Source: DASXRA01 sp963737425
Lineage (GTDB): Bacteria > Actinomycetota > Actinomycetes > Mycobacteriales > Jatrophihabitantaceae
NCBI GenBank assembly: GCA_963737425.1
Contig: CAVTSX010000004.1
Location: 1 to 64,000, forward strand
DNA length: 64,000 nucleotides
Direction: 5' to 3'
The first letter of the stretch is position 1. Each line of letters begins with the position of its first letter. Shown here piece after piece: positions 16,069 to 24,306 of this stretch. The notes under the pieces are model-generated. The model searched no databases and was not told the origin of the DNA. It worked only from the letters and a program-made list of their open reading frames with translations. The position numbers were made by a program, and so were the translations under genes.

Positions 16069-17497
16069 GGTCGGCTCCTTCGGCGCGGATCCGTTCGGTG
16101 CCGACATTGTGCTGGAGGCCGGCGACGAACGTCGCACGATTCGCCAGGGACCGAATCCGCTCGCCATAGTGCGCGGGCGCGTAGGCGCTGGTTGCGTACC
16201 GGCGCAGGTAGTCGGCGTGCAGCTCGCGGTCGTATGACTCGAGCCAACCCAGGAAATGCTCGCGGACGCCTGGGCGTAAGTGCAGCGGGAGCGTGCCGAT
16301 GACGCGGCCACCTGCGTCGCGGATGGCGCCTGCCACCTCGGCGAGTTGCTCGGGCGAGTCGGACAGGCCAGGCAGCACCGGTGCGATGAGCGCCCCGGTT
16401 CGGATGCCCGCCTCGGCGAGCTGTCGCATCGCCTCGACCCTGCGTCGGGGGTGCGGCGTGCCCGGCTCGGTGGCCCGCCAGACGCGTTCGTCCAGCGTGC
16501 CGATCGAGAAGTTCACCGTGACGTCCGTACGTCGTGCCGCCTCGGTGAGCAGGTCGAGATCGCGTACCACCAGCGCCGATTTGGTCAGTATCGAGAAGGG
16601 ATTCGCGTGCTCGGTCAATGCCTCGACGACCCCACGGGTGAGCCGGTACTTGCCTTCGCAGCGCTGGTACGGGTCGGTGTTCGTGCCCATCGCGACGGTC
16701 TCGCGCGTCCACTTCGGGTCGGCGAGTTCGGCACGCACCTTCTCGACGGCGTTGATCTTGACGACGATCTTGCGGTCGAAGTCCTCGCCGGTGTTGAGGC
16801 CGAGGTATTCGTGGGTGGGACGGGCGAAACAGTTGTGGCTGACCACGCCGTTCGCGATGAAGTCGCCGGTGCCGGTGGTGATGTCATACATCGGCATCTC
16901 GAAGCCGAGGGACTTGACCGCCGCGACGCGTAGCGGGGAATCGGCATCGTCGACCGCGTCGAACCCGCCGACGCCCGCGAGCCGGTCGCCAACGACCAGA
17001 TGGGCCCGACGGCCCTCGGGGGCAACGCGCCGCCAGCCGCGAGCGGTGAGGAATCGGTGCCCGCCGCTGGCCACGATGGTGGTGCCGCCGGACAGTTCGA
17101 GCTGGTACGCGGGCTCGACGGTCTGCCAGTGGGCGAGTACCGCGGTCGGAACATACTGCCGGGTACGGCCCTGCCGGACCGTGCCGTAAATGCGCTCGCC
17201 CGGGCGGATGTCGGCCAGCGGCTTGGTGCGCCCGTTCGCCAGCAGGATCGCGGTGTCGCCGGCCAGGCAGTAGGCGCAGGCGTGGCTGCATCCGCGGTAG
17301 ACGTTGATGGTCCAGCGAAACGGCATGCGCGACTGCGCGGGCACCTCGTTGAGGATGCGCTTGGCGGCCACGTGCAGGAACTGCATGCCCGACAGCCGCC
17401 CGGTGCCACGCTGCGGCCCGGTGAGCCCGTCGACGTCGAACAGCGCCGGCTGCCCGTCACGCTCCTCGTCGGCAAGATGCCATCGGAACTCAGTCAT
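16016..17497 (-). CDS. Rv2578c-family radical SAM protein interrupted by an intein
   Basis: 493 residues as translated, about 347 after splicing. The host protein is an Rv2578c-like (SPL-related) radical SAM enzyme: 'MPFRWTINVYRGCSHACAYC' carries the CX3CX2C cluster motif, then 'TDPYQRCEGKYRLTRG', 'FSILTKSALVVRDLDLL' and 'VNFSIGTLDERVWR' follow. A 146-residue intein (residues 77-222) sits exactly before the third cluster cysteine, so the enzyme cannot form its [4Fe-4S] site until splicing occurs. ATG 17497. Physiological substrate unknown; the relative spore photoproduct lyase repairs DNA, and the neighbour is the mutagenic polymerase DnaE2, but there is no direct evidence for repair. Confidence 0.93.
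   Translation of the reverse strand: MTEFRWHLADEERDGQPALFDVDGLTGPQRGTGRLSGMQFLHVAAKRILNEVPAQSRMPFRWTINVYRGCSHACAYCLAGDTAILLANGRTKPLADIRPGERIYGTVRQGRTRQYVPTAVLAHWQTVEPAYQLELSGGTTIVASGGHRFLTARGWRRVAPEGRRAHLVVGDRLAGVGGFDAVDDADSPLRVAAVKSLGFEMPMYDITTGTGDFIANGVVSHNCFARPTHEYLGLNTGEDFDRKIVVKINAVEKVRAELADPKWTRETVAMGTNTDPYQRCEGKYRLTRGVVEALTEHANPFSILTKSALVVRDLDLLTEAARRTDVTVNFSIGTLDERVWRATEPGTPHPRRRVEAMRQLAEAGIRTGALIAPVLPGLSDSPEQLAEVAGAIRDAGGRVIGTLPLHLRPGVREHFLGWLESYDRELHADYLRRYATSAYAPAHYGERIRSLANRATFVAGLQHNVGTERIRAEGADHDDLRRSASRGVRDPTR
16832..17269 (-). mobile_element. Mini-intein (146 aa, no endonuclease)
   Basis: Splicing blocks are all visible: block A starts 'CLAGDTAILLANG' (Cys1), block B is 'GGTTIVASGGHRFLT' with the conserved His, block F is 'MPMYDITTGTGDFIANG', and block G is 'VVSHN' followed by extein Cys+1. 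The gap between blocks B and F is only about 50 residues, with no LAGLIDADG or HNH homing domain, so this is a splicing-only element that can no longer home by itself. Joining the flanks restores 'CSHACAY-CFARPTHEYL'. Confidence 0.95.
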
Positions 17498-17613
17498 GGT
17501 GTAACGCCCCGCTTCTTCTGTACGTGCTTTGGTTACGCGTTGGCGGGCCACGATGGGCCGCGGCCGCCGGAGTGCGTGATGGGTGTTCGGGTCATGTGGT
17601 CGGTCCGGTCGCT

Positions 17614-20600
17614 CTAACGGAAGTCCCGGGAGCTGGTGCGCAGGCCGAGCGGCAACCGCTCGATGTGCTCGGCCAGGATGTTGGTCACGCCGTCGACTCG
17701 TTCGAGCATTCCGCGGACGAGCAGGCCGCCCGCCTCGCGCGCCACCCGGCGATGCCGCGCCCACACCGTGGCCTCGCAGATGACGTTGACCATGCCCGTC
17801 TCGTCCTCGAGGTTGATGAACGTGACGCCTCGGGCGGTGGACGGGCGCTGCCGGTGGGTGACCACACCGCCGACGGTGACCCGGGTGTGGTCGCCCAGGG
17901 CGCGCAGGCTGGCGGCGGTGACGATGCCCAACCTGTCCAGGCGATCGCGAATCAGGGCAGTGGGGTAGCGCTCGGGCGTGACCCCGGTGGACCACATGTC
18001 GGCGATCAACTGCTCCGGTTCGGTCATGGCCGGGATCGCCGGCGTGCTCGACTCGTCGAAGATCGTGAGATCGAGTTGGCCCGGACGAGCCGCCGCTGCG
18101 GCACCGGCCGCCCACAGCGCGTCGCGGCGCTCGGCCCCGAAGCAGTCGAATGCACCGGACGTGGCGAGCGCCTCGACCTGGTCGGTCGTGAGCCCGACGC
18201 GCCGCGACAGGTCGGCCATCGAGACGAAGTCGCCGCCGGTGTCGCGTTCGGCCACGATGCGTTCGGCGAGGTCGGTGCCGATCGTGCGGACGCTGGCCAG
18301 CCCCATCCGGACCGCCGGCTGCGGAGCGTCCAGGCAAGGGCATTGGGACGGGCAGTCGCCGGCTTCGAGAGTTGCCCCTGCGGCCGAGATGTTGATGGCC
18401 GGCCCGCGCGTCTCGACACCGTGCCGTTTGGCGTCGTGCACCAGCGACTGCGGCGAGTAGAAGCCCATCGGCTGGGCGTTGAGCAGCGCGGCACAGAACG
18501 CGGCCGGGTAGTGCAGCTTGAGCCAGGACGAGGCATAGACGAGCAGCGCGAAGCTGATGGCGTGGCTCTCGGCGAAGCCGAACGAGGCGAACGCCTTGAT
18601 CTTCTCGTAGATGTCGTCGGCGACATCTCCGGTGATGCCGTTGCGCGCCATGCCGTCGTAGAGCCGTGCCTGCAGCGCGCCGATGCGGTCGTCGGAACGT
18701 TTCGAGCCCATCGCCCGGCGCAACTGATCGGCCTCGGCCGGGGTGAAGTCGGCGGCGGCAACGGCGAGTTGCATCAACTGTTCCTGGAACAGCGGGATGC
18801 CGAGCGTGCGCTCCAGCGCGGGTTCGAGCTTGGGGTGCGGATAGGTGATCGCTTCTCGCCCGTCGCGCCGGCGGATGTAGGGATGCACCGAGTTGCCCTG
18901 GATCGGGCCGGGCCGGATCAGCGCCACCTCGATGGCGAGGTCGTAGAAGTTCTGCGGCCGCAGCCGCGGCAGGGTTGCCATCTGCGCGCGGGACTCGACC
19001 TGGAAGACACCCACCGAGTCGGCCCGGCCGAGCATCTCGTAGACGCAGTCCTGCTCCTTCGGGATGGAGTCGAGGTCGTGGCGCACGCCGTGCCAGTCGT
19101 CGATCAGGTCGAAGCAGTAGTGCAGCGCGGAGAGCATGCCCAGGCCCAGCAGGTCGAACTTGACCAGGCCGATCGCGGCGCAGTCGTCCTTGTCCCATTG
19201 GAGGACGGTGCGAAGAGGCTTCTGAGCACCGCTTGCGGTGCGACCGTGCAGTCGCCCCCACTCGACCGGGCACACCTCGACGACCGGCCGGTCGCAGATC
19301 ACCATGCCGCCGGAGTGAATGCCCAGGTGGCGCGGCGTGTTCTGCAGTTCCGCAGCCAGCTGTACAACCGCCGGTGGCGGATTGAGGTCTCGACCGCTCG
19401 CTTCGCTCGGGTCGATCCCTCGATCCGCACCTCGCTTCGCTCGGGCCGCGTCGCGGCCGGCGGGCTCTTCGCGCGAGCGCTCTGGCCTGTCGCGCCCAGG
19501 TGGATCGGCGTTCCCGCCGCTCGCTTCGCTCGGGCGGACCCGCCGGTCCACGCGCAAGCCTTCGGCGCGGGGGCGCGGCTCTTCGCGCGAGCGCTCATCG
19601 CGTTCAGCGTCGGCGGTGAAGATGTCGGGGGTCCAGTAGTAGCCCATCTCGACTTCCTTGCTCCATGCGTCCTGCTGGCCGGGGGAATAGCCGAGCGCCT
19701 TGGCGACATCGCGGATCGCGGACTTCGGCCGGTAGGTGATCACGTTGGCCACCTGGGCAGCGTGGTCGCGTCCGTGCAGGTCGTAGACGTACTGGATGGC
19801 CTCCTCGCGGCGGTCGGACTCGATGTCGACGTCGATGTCGGGCGGCTCGCCGCGCTCCGGGGCAAGGAAGCGTTCGAACATCAAGTTGCGCGCCACCGCG
19901 TCGACCGCCGTGACCTTCAGCGCGTAGCAGACCGCGGAGTTGGCTGCCGAGCCGCGGCCCTGGCAGAGGATGTCGTTCTCGCGGCAGAACCGGACGATGT
20001 CCCAGACGACCAGGAAGTAGCCCGGGAAGTTCAGTTGCTCGATGATCTCGAGTTCGTGTTCGAGTTGCGTGTACGCCTTCTCGGTGGACGCGCTGCGTGG
20101 CCCGTACCGTTCGAGCGCGCCGTTGAAGGTGAGCTTGCGCAGGAAGGTCATCTCGGTGTGGCCGGCCGGGACGGGGAACGGCGGCAGCTCGGGCGCGATG
20201 AGGTCGAGTCGGAATGCGAGTTCCTTGCCCAGCAGCGCGGCGCGTTCGACGGCACCGGGCCAGCGGCCGAATCGGGCCGCCATCTCGGCGCCCGAGCGCA
20301 GGTGCTGGCCCGCCCAGGACGGCAGCCAGCCGTCGATCTCGTCCAGGCTGCTTCGTGCCCGCACCGCTGCCATGGCCGTGGCGAGCGGCCGGCGTGGTGG
20401 TGCGTGGTAGTGCGCGGCCGTGGTGGCGACCACGAGCAGCCCGGCCTCGTCGGCCAGCGTGCTCAGTGCGTCGTAGCGTTCGTCGGCGAGTGGGTCGAGG
20501 TCGTGGGTCAGTTCGATGACGACGTTCTCGCGCCCGAAGCGGCCGACGAGTTCGGCGAGTGCCCGCCTGCCGGAGTCAAGGCCGCCTTCCTCCAGTGCCG

Positions 20601-21234
20601 CGCGTACCGGCCCCTTGCGGCATCCGGTGAGCACCACCCACTCGTCATGTGCCAATTCAGCTAGCTCGTCAAGGTCGTAGACGGGACGTCCCTTGCTGCC
20701 GCCCCGGCGCTGGGCGGCGCTGATGGCGCGGCACAGATTGGCGTAGCCCTCGGGGCCTTTCGCCAGGGCGAGCAGGTGCCGGCCAGGTGGGTCGGGGGTG
20801 CCGGCTCGCGCCGCGATCATGCGTTCGGCCTGCGTTGCGGGGACCGGCACGTCCAGCGAGAGTTCGGCGCCGAAGATCGTCGGCAATCCGAGCGCGGTGG
20901 CGGCCTCGGCGAAGCGCACCACGCCGTACATGCCGTCGTGGTCGGTGATGGCGAGTGCGTCCAGGCCGAGCCGGACCGCCTCCTCGGCCATCTCCTCGGG
21001 CGAGCTGGCGCCGTCGAGGAAGCTGAACGACGAGTGGGCGTGCAGTTCGGCATAGGGGGTGTGCGGTCCGGCCGGCGGGGTTACCGTCGTAGGTTCGTAG
21101 GGATTGCGTTTACGTGACCAAGCTGGTGAGTCGCCGCCGTCGCCCTGTGGGGTCGGTGGGGGCTCCGGCGCAGGGCGCCCGGAGAGGCGACGCTCCAGTT
21201 CGCGCCAGGGGATCGGTGGGTTCTGCCAGCCCAT
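17614..21234 (-). CDS. dnaE2: Error-prone DNA polymerase DnaE2
   Basis: 1206 residues. Class C DNA polymerase of the ImuA'/ImuB/DnaE2 mutasome, which makes damage-induced mutations. An N-terminal PHP domain ('AELHAHSSFSFLDGAS') is followed by the palm with 'PPDIDVDIESDRREEAIQYV' (catalytic Asp), 'RGSAANSAVCYALKVT', 'LIRPGPIQGNSVHPY', helix-hairpin-helix and a C-terminal OB fold ('VTVGGVVTHRQRPST'). DnaE2-specific features include the short N-terminal tail 'WQNPPIPWRELERRLSG'. Residues about 540-616 are a charged, repetitive insert absent from typical DnaE2. ATG 21234 lies 10 nt from a perfect LexA box. The gene starts about 3.7 kb from the intein-bearing gene's start, same strand, 116 nt between them. 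Confidence 0.96.
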   Translation of the reverse strand: MGWQNPPIPWRELERRLSGRPAPEPPPTPQGDGGDSPAWSRKRNPYEPTTVTPPAGPHTPYAELHAHSSFSFLDGASSPEEMAEEAVRLGLDALAITDHDGMYGVVRFAEAATALGLPTIFGAELSLDVPVPATQAERMIAARAGTPDPPGRHLLALAKGPEGYANLCRAISAAQRRGGSKGRPVYDLDELAELAHDEWVVLTGCRKGPVRAALEEGGLDSGRRALAELVGRFGRENVVIELTHDLDPLADERYDALSTLADEAGLLVVATTAAHYHAPPRRPLATAMAAVRARSSLDEIDGWLPSWAGQHLRSGAEMAARFGRWPGAVERAALLGKELAFRLDLIAPELPPFPVPAGHTEMTFLRKLTFNGALERYGPRSASTEKAYTQLEHELEIIEQLNFPGYFLVVWDIVRFCRENDILCQGRGSAANSAVCYALKVTAVDAVARNLMFERFLAPERGEPPDIDVDIESDRREEAIQYVYDLHGRDHAAQVANVITYRPKSAIRDVAKALGYSPGQQDAWSKEVEMGYYWTPDIFTADAERDERSREEPRPRAEGLRVDRRVRPSEASGGNADPPGRDRPERSREEPAGRDAARAKRGADRGIDPSEASGRDLNPPPAVVQLAAELQNTPRHLGIHSGGMVICDRPVVEVCPVEWGRLHGRTASGAQKPLRTVLQWDKDDCAAIGLVKFDLLGLGMLSALHYCFDLIDDWHGVRHDLDSIPKEQDCVYEMLGRADSVGVFQVESRAQMATLPRLRPQNFYDLAIEVALIRPGPIQGNSVHPYIRRRDGREAITYPHPKLEPALERTLGIPLFQEQLMQLAVAAADFTPAEADQLRRAMGSKRSDDRIGALQARLYDGMARNGITGDVADDIYEKIKAFASFGFAESHAISFALLVYASSWLKLHYPAAFCAALLNAQPMGFYSPQSLVHDAKRHGVETRGPAINISAAGATLEAGDCPSQCPCLDAPQPAVRMGLASVRTIGTDLAERIVAERDTGGDFVSMADLSRRVGLTTDQVEALATSGAFDCFGAERRDALWAAGAAAAARPGQLDLTIFDESSTPAIPAMTEPEQLIADMWSTGVTPERYPTALIRDRLDRLGIVTAASLRALGDHTRVTVGGVVTHRQRPSTARGVTFINLEDETGMVNVICEATVWARHRRVAREAGGLLVRGMLERVDGVTNILAEHIERLPLGLRTSSRDFR
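19385..19612. repeat. Repeat-derived insert inside dnaE2
   Basis: Encodes a roughly 75-residue low-complexity stretch with repeated 'RSREEP' and 'PSEASG' in DnaE2. At DNA level it is built from alternating copies of two short motifs: GCTCGCTTCGCTCGG (three near-identical copies) and GGCTCTTCGCGCGAGCGCT (two). A 24-nt piece, GCGATGAGCGCTCGCGCGAA plus GAGC on the minus strand, recurs exactly at 60121-60144 between genes. The length keeps frame. It looks like insertion of an intergenic repeat into a gene. Confidence 0.7.
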
Positions 21235-21244
21235 CCCTCATTAT

Positions 21245-21260
21245 TCGAACAAATGTTCGA
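21245..21260. promoter_or_regulatory. LexA (SOS) box upstream of dnaE2
   Basis: TCGAACAAATGTTCGA matches the actinobacterial LexA consensus TCGAAC-N4-GTTCGA perfectly. It lies 10 nt upstream of the dnaE2 ATG, so LexA would cover the start region. Implies DNA-damage induction. Confidence 0.92.
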
Positions 21261-21331
21261 GAAAGTCAAGGTCTGACGCGCGTGGGCCCGTGGACCCGTG
21301 TGCGGGCCTCCATGCGGGGGTGCACCATCAC

Positions 21332-21395
21332 GGGTGGGCACGTTGGCCGCGGGTGGGCACTTACAACTGCCCACCTGCGGCGTAACTGCCCACCC
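21332..21395. repeat. Two-tier nested palindrome
   Basis: Outer arms GGGTGGGCA...TGCCCACCC and inner arms GCCGCGGGTGGGCA...TGCCCACCTGCGGC share the same core, so each arm holds a direct repeat of GGGTGGGCA and the whole can fold into one long hairpin of about 28 bp per arm with an 8-nt loop. It sits between the DUF1330 gene and dnaE2, upstream of the LexA box. The layout matches the element at 30627-30696, but the sequence does not. Confidence 0.8.
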
Positions 21396-21450
21396 AGGGC
21401 GCCCTGTCGCGGCGTGTCCGTCGTCGGTATGCGCGACCGGGGCAAGTCCG

Positions 21451-21744
21451 TCAGGAGACCGCTTCCATGATCCGTATCTCGCGCTCAGCCCCGTCGCCGA
21501 GCACCTTCAGCGCCTCCTGGTAGGCCGGACTGTGGTACGCGGCCACGGCTTGTTCGACGCTGTCGAACTCGATCAGCGTGGCGCGCAGTGCGGTCGCCCC
21601 CTCGAACGTGTGGACCGGATTGCCCCGGGCGAGGAACCGGCCGCCGGCCGCGCGCATCGCCGGGCCCGACAACTCGATGTAGCGCGCGAGTTTGTCCTTG
21701 TCGTGGATGGCCGTGAACGTGTTGATCCAGTACGCCGCTGTCAT
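21451..21744 (-). CDS. DUF1330 family protein
   Basis: 97 residues with a ferredoxin-like (dimeric alpha/beta barrel) fold: 'AYWINTFTAIHDKDKLARYI', 'RFLARGNPVHTFEG', 'LIEFDSVEQAVAAYHSPAYQ' and 'ALKVLGDGAEREIRIMEAV' are the DUF1330 blocks. The start is ATG 21744 with GGGAGAG about 10 nt upstream; an earlier in-frame ATG at 21762 lacks a site. Function unknown; family members are small cytosolic proteins sometimes near stress genes. PhzF lies upstream on the same strand with 43 nt between. Confidence 0.85.
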   Translation of the reverse strand: MTAAYWINTFTAIHDKDKLARYIELSGPAMRAAGGRFLARGNPVHTFEGATALRATLIEFDSVEQAVAAYHSPAYQEALKVLGDGAEREIRIMEAVS

Positions 21745-21786
21745 GACACGAGTCTCTCCCATAACGGTGGCCGGGCAGCCGGTCGG

Positions 21787-22614
21787 CTAGAGGCGGACGC
21801 TGCCGCTGATCCCGACCACGGTGTCACCGCCGACCCAGATGTCGTCGTCGATCTTGTCGATGTAGATGCGCCCGCGGCGTCGCAGGCGGGTGCCTTGTGA
21901 GGCGACGTAGGTGGGCGGCGCCATACCTGCCCCGATCAGCCACCCGGCGACGCCGGCGTTGAGGCTGCCCGTGACCGGATCCTCGCGGCCGGTCTCGGAC
22001 GTGAACGCGCGGACTTCGAAGTCAGTGTCGGAGCCGGCGGGGTAGGCACCGACGACCCCGATCTTGAACGGGCCCATCGACCCCGGGTCTGGCTCCAGGT
22101 TCAGAACGCTGAGGGCGTCGGCGAGCAGGACCGCCAGCCATCCCGGACCGTTGTCGACCCACTGGGCATCGACGATATCGCCGACCGAGACGCGCAGTGC
22201 GCGTGCGATCCGGGCCAGATCCTCCGCTGCCACCGGACCGTCCTGCACGAGAGGCGGTGCGGCGAACGCGAGGCGAGACCCGTCCTGGCGTACGCGCACC
22301 GTTTCCACACCGCATTGCTGGATCAGCATCCCCGGTTCTCGCGATACGCCGCCCCGCTCGAGCCACGCCCGAGCCGACCCGAGGGTCGGGTGTCCGGCGA
22401 AGGGGAGTTCGCGTGCCGGCGTGAAGATCCGCAGCCGGTAGTCCGCTGACTGATCGTTCGGTGTCAGCAGGAAGGTCGTCTCCGAAAGGTTTGTCCAGCG
22501 CGCGAACGCCGACATCTGATCGTCGGTCAGCGAGTCGGCCTCGTGGACTACCGCTACGGGGTTTCCGAATAGCAGTTCGTCGGTGAAGACGTCGATTTGG
22601 TCGAAGGACGGCAT
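21787..22614 (-). CDS. PhzF-family isomerase
   Basis: 275 residues. Diaminopimelate-epimerase-like fold with two pseudo-symmetric halves. 'FGNPVAVVHEADSLTDDQM' and 'SETTFLLTP' carry the conserved Asn and the catalytic Glu of PhzF proteins; 'LPFAGHPTLGSARAWL' and 'DPVTGSLNAGVAGWL' are the two substrate-binding loops. PhzF isomerises trans-2,3-dihydro-3-hydroxyanthranilate in phenazine synthesis, but isolated homologues like this one with no other phz genes act on unknown substrates. Confidence 0.9.
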   Translation of the reverse strand: MPSFDQIDVFTDELLFGNPVAVVHEADSLTDDQMSAFARWTNLSETTFLLTPNDQSADYRLRIFTPARELPFAGHPTLGSARAWLERGGVSREPGMLIQQCGVETVRVRQDGSRLAFAAPPLVQDGPVAAEDLARIARALRVSVGDIVDAQWVDNGPGWLAVLLADALSVLNLEPDPGSMGPFKIGVVGAYPAGSDTDFEVRAFTSETGREDPVTGSLNAGVAGWLIGAGMAPPTYVASQGTRLRRRGRIYIDKIDDDIWVGGDTVVGISGSVRL

Positions 22615-22697
22615 CGCGCGAAAGTCTCAAATCCCTGCCACGGACGTCAACCGCCGCATGCCAGCACTTCGAGATTGGCCTGACGCGGCGGCGTCTT

Positions 22698-23486
22698 CTA
22701 GCGCGCTTCCAGCACGGCCAGATCGCGAACAGCGAAACGGTGGTGCTCGCATTCCTCCTCCATCACCACGCCGAGGCACTCTCCCACCGAACGCGATCCT
22801 TCGGGATAGCCGGGCGCGGGCGCGCGGGTGCACATCCGCTCGAGCTCAGCGTCGGTGAGATCGTCGACGATGCCCCGCACCAGCGCCATCCGGTCGGCGC
22901 GCACCGTCATCACATCGGCGAACGTCGGGCGTGCGTCAACGTCGATGCCGAGCGCCGCCGCGTCGGCGGGTGCATAGGCGGTCTGGGTGAGGCCGAGCCG
23001 GTGGTACGGCATCGGCTCGCCGAGGACCGTGCGGCTTGCCCAGGAGTCGGTGATGAAGACCAGATGGCGCATCGTCTCGACGAATGACCATTCGCCCCCG
23101 ACCCGTTCGTAGCAAGCCGGTTCGGGTAGCCGCTCGGCGCGTTCGACCGTGTGCGACCAGAGCCGTTCGATCGTGTCCCACATCGCGCGGAAGTCGTCGG
23201 CGGTCTGCATCTTGCTCAGCTGCACACGTTCGGGATGTCGCCGGTCGAGTTCGGCGTTCACGAACGCCGTGACGTCGACGCCGTTGACGACGAAGTTGCT
23301 GACGTACCCGGACACGTCGATGTCGACGAGCCATGAGTCGACGATCTTGACCTGGCTCATGTCGCAATCGAGGAACTTCGCGCCAGTGAGGTCGGCGACC
23401 GTGAAGCTCGCCCCGCGAAACGCTGCGGTGTCGTCGCTGTCGTGATAGCCGGGCGACCAACGATGTGGACCGTACTGCGCTGCCAT
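22698..23486 (-). CDS. Pentapeptide-like + DinB-superfamily protein
   Basis: 262 residues from ATG 23486. Residues about 15-60 contain short pentapeptide-type repeats ('AAFRGASFTVADLTGAKFLD'). From about 95 a four-helix DinB/YfiT-like domain follows: 'DDFRAMWDTIERLWSHTVER', 'EWSFVETMRHLVFITDSWAS' with a candidate metal His, and 'EECEHHRFAVRDL' with the C-terminal His pair. DinB-fold proteins include mycothiol-dependent enzymes. An in-frame start at 23573 would overlap the next gene and lacks a ribosome site, so the shorter form is preferred. Confidence 0.8.
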   Translation of the reverse strand: MAAQYGPHRWSPGYHDSDDTAAFRGASFTVADLTGAKFLDCDMSQVKIVDSWLVDIDVSGYVSNFVVNGVDVTAFVNAELDRRHPERVQLSKMQTADDFRAMWDTIERLWSHTVERAERLPEPACYERVGGEWSFVETMRHLVFITDSWASRTVLGEPMPYHRLGLTQTAYAPADAAALGIDVDARPTFADVMTVRADRMALVRGIVDDLTDAELERMCTRAPAPGYPEGSRSVGECLGVVMEEECEHHRFAVRDLAVLEAR

Positions 23487-23515
23487 CGCACGATTGTCGC
23501 TGATCGACGCCAGGG

Positions 23516-23680
23516 TCAGGCCGCCGCCGGAAGCATCTCGGTCGGCATGAAGAATCGGTGCCCGAGCAGGCACAGGACGCAGATGTGCTCGACCGGGCCG
23601 TCCGTCGACTCCAGCACCAGCCGGTCAACGACCTCGGCCGGAACTTGGCAGCCCTCCTCCGGGCACGTGGTGTAGTCCAT
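23516..23680 (-). CDS. Small Cys-pair protein (zinc-ribbon-like)
   Basis: 54 residues. 'TCPEEGC' near the start and 'HICVLCLLGHRFF' after a 25-residue spacer give two Cys pairs plus His, the layout of a minimal zinc ribbon. ATG 23680 has GGGGGAG seven nt upstream, a strong site. The DinB-like gene begins 30 nt downstream on the same strand. Function unknown; could be a transcription-associated or redox-sensing peptide. Confidence 0.65.
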   Translation of the reverse strand: MDYTTCPEEGCQVPAEVVDRLVLESTDGPVEHICVLCLLGHRFFMPTEMLPAAA

Positions 23681-23867
23681 CGGACACTCCCCCAAGCCCG
23701 CGCCGCGGACCGTCGTGGCACGGGATAACTGCGGCGGCACATGGCCTTCCGATCGCGCGGCACGATGCCGCGCCATGCATGTGTAGAGGCATCGGACCCT
23801 CGGGCTGATACCCGGTTCGAGCACTGTCGCCGGGTCGATAGCGCCGGGCGCAGTCCCGGTGTGCCTG

Positions 23868-24293
23868 CTAGATACCGGGATGGGTGTCGAGCCAGCTCGC
23901 CGCCCTGCGTGGCGAGGCGCGCGACAGCCAGGCGTCTTGGACCACTTCGGCGAGCTCCTGTCGGCTGAGCTCGCCGATGCGACTGCCGCGCAACAGCACC
24001 GAGGGGTGGCCGTCGAAGTGCGCGGTGGTGAAGAACGGCGACGTCTCGTCCTGGACGAGTGCTTGCTTCTCGCCTTCGGACGCCACCCAGAACACGATGA
24101 CGTCGGGATAGCGCTCTCCAGTCGCCGCGTCCACCGCGTCAGGTCTGGGATTGCGAAAGAAGACGAACGACTTACCGCCCACCTGATAAACGGGATTGTG
24201 TCCCGAGCCGTATTGCACCGTCGTGTGTGGCATGCCGAGAGCCAACTCGTGCACGTCGTTGATCCGGGCTGGCCCGTTCCGGCTGGCGGACAC
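23868..24293 (-). CDS. MmcQ/YjbR family protein
   Basis: 141 residues from GTG 24293. 'LALGMPHTTVQYGSGHNPVYQVGGKSF' with a blocked helix-strand pattern, 'RGSRIGELSRQELAEVVQDA' and 'WLSRASPRRAASW' are the MmcQ/YjbR (DUF419) features, a CyaY-like fold sometimes called DNA-binding, without proven role. It follows the AraC gene by 13 nt in the same orientation reading downstream. Confidence 0.8.
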   Translation of the reverse strand: MSASRNGPARINDVHELALGMPHTTVQYGSGHNPVYQVGGKSFVFFRNPRPDAVDAATGERYPDVIVFWVASEGEKQALVQDETSPFFTTAHFDGHPSVLLRGSRIGELSRQELAEVVQDAWLSRASPRRAASWLDTHPGI

Positions 24294-24306
24294 GATATCG
24301 CCTCAC

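Noticed and set aside
17498..19273. Upstream extension of the radical SAM frame giving a 1085-residue protein
   Set aside because: The extension runs through dnaE2 in the wrong frame and has low-complexity Arg/Pro sequence. Homology starts at ATG 17497.
17524..20664. Very long + strand open frame (over 1000 codons) opposite dnaE2
   Set aside because: It is the antisense shadow of a GC-rich gene: no family motif, composition dominated by Arg, Val, Gly and Asp, and dnaE2 on the other strand is complete.
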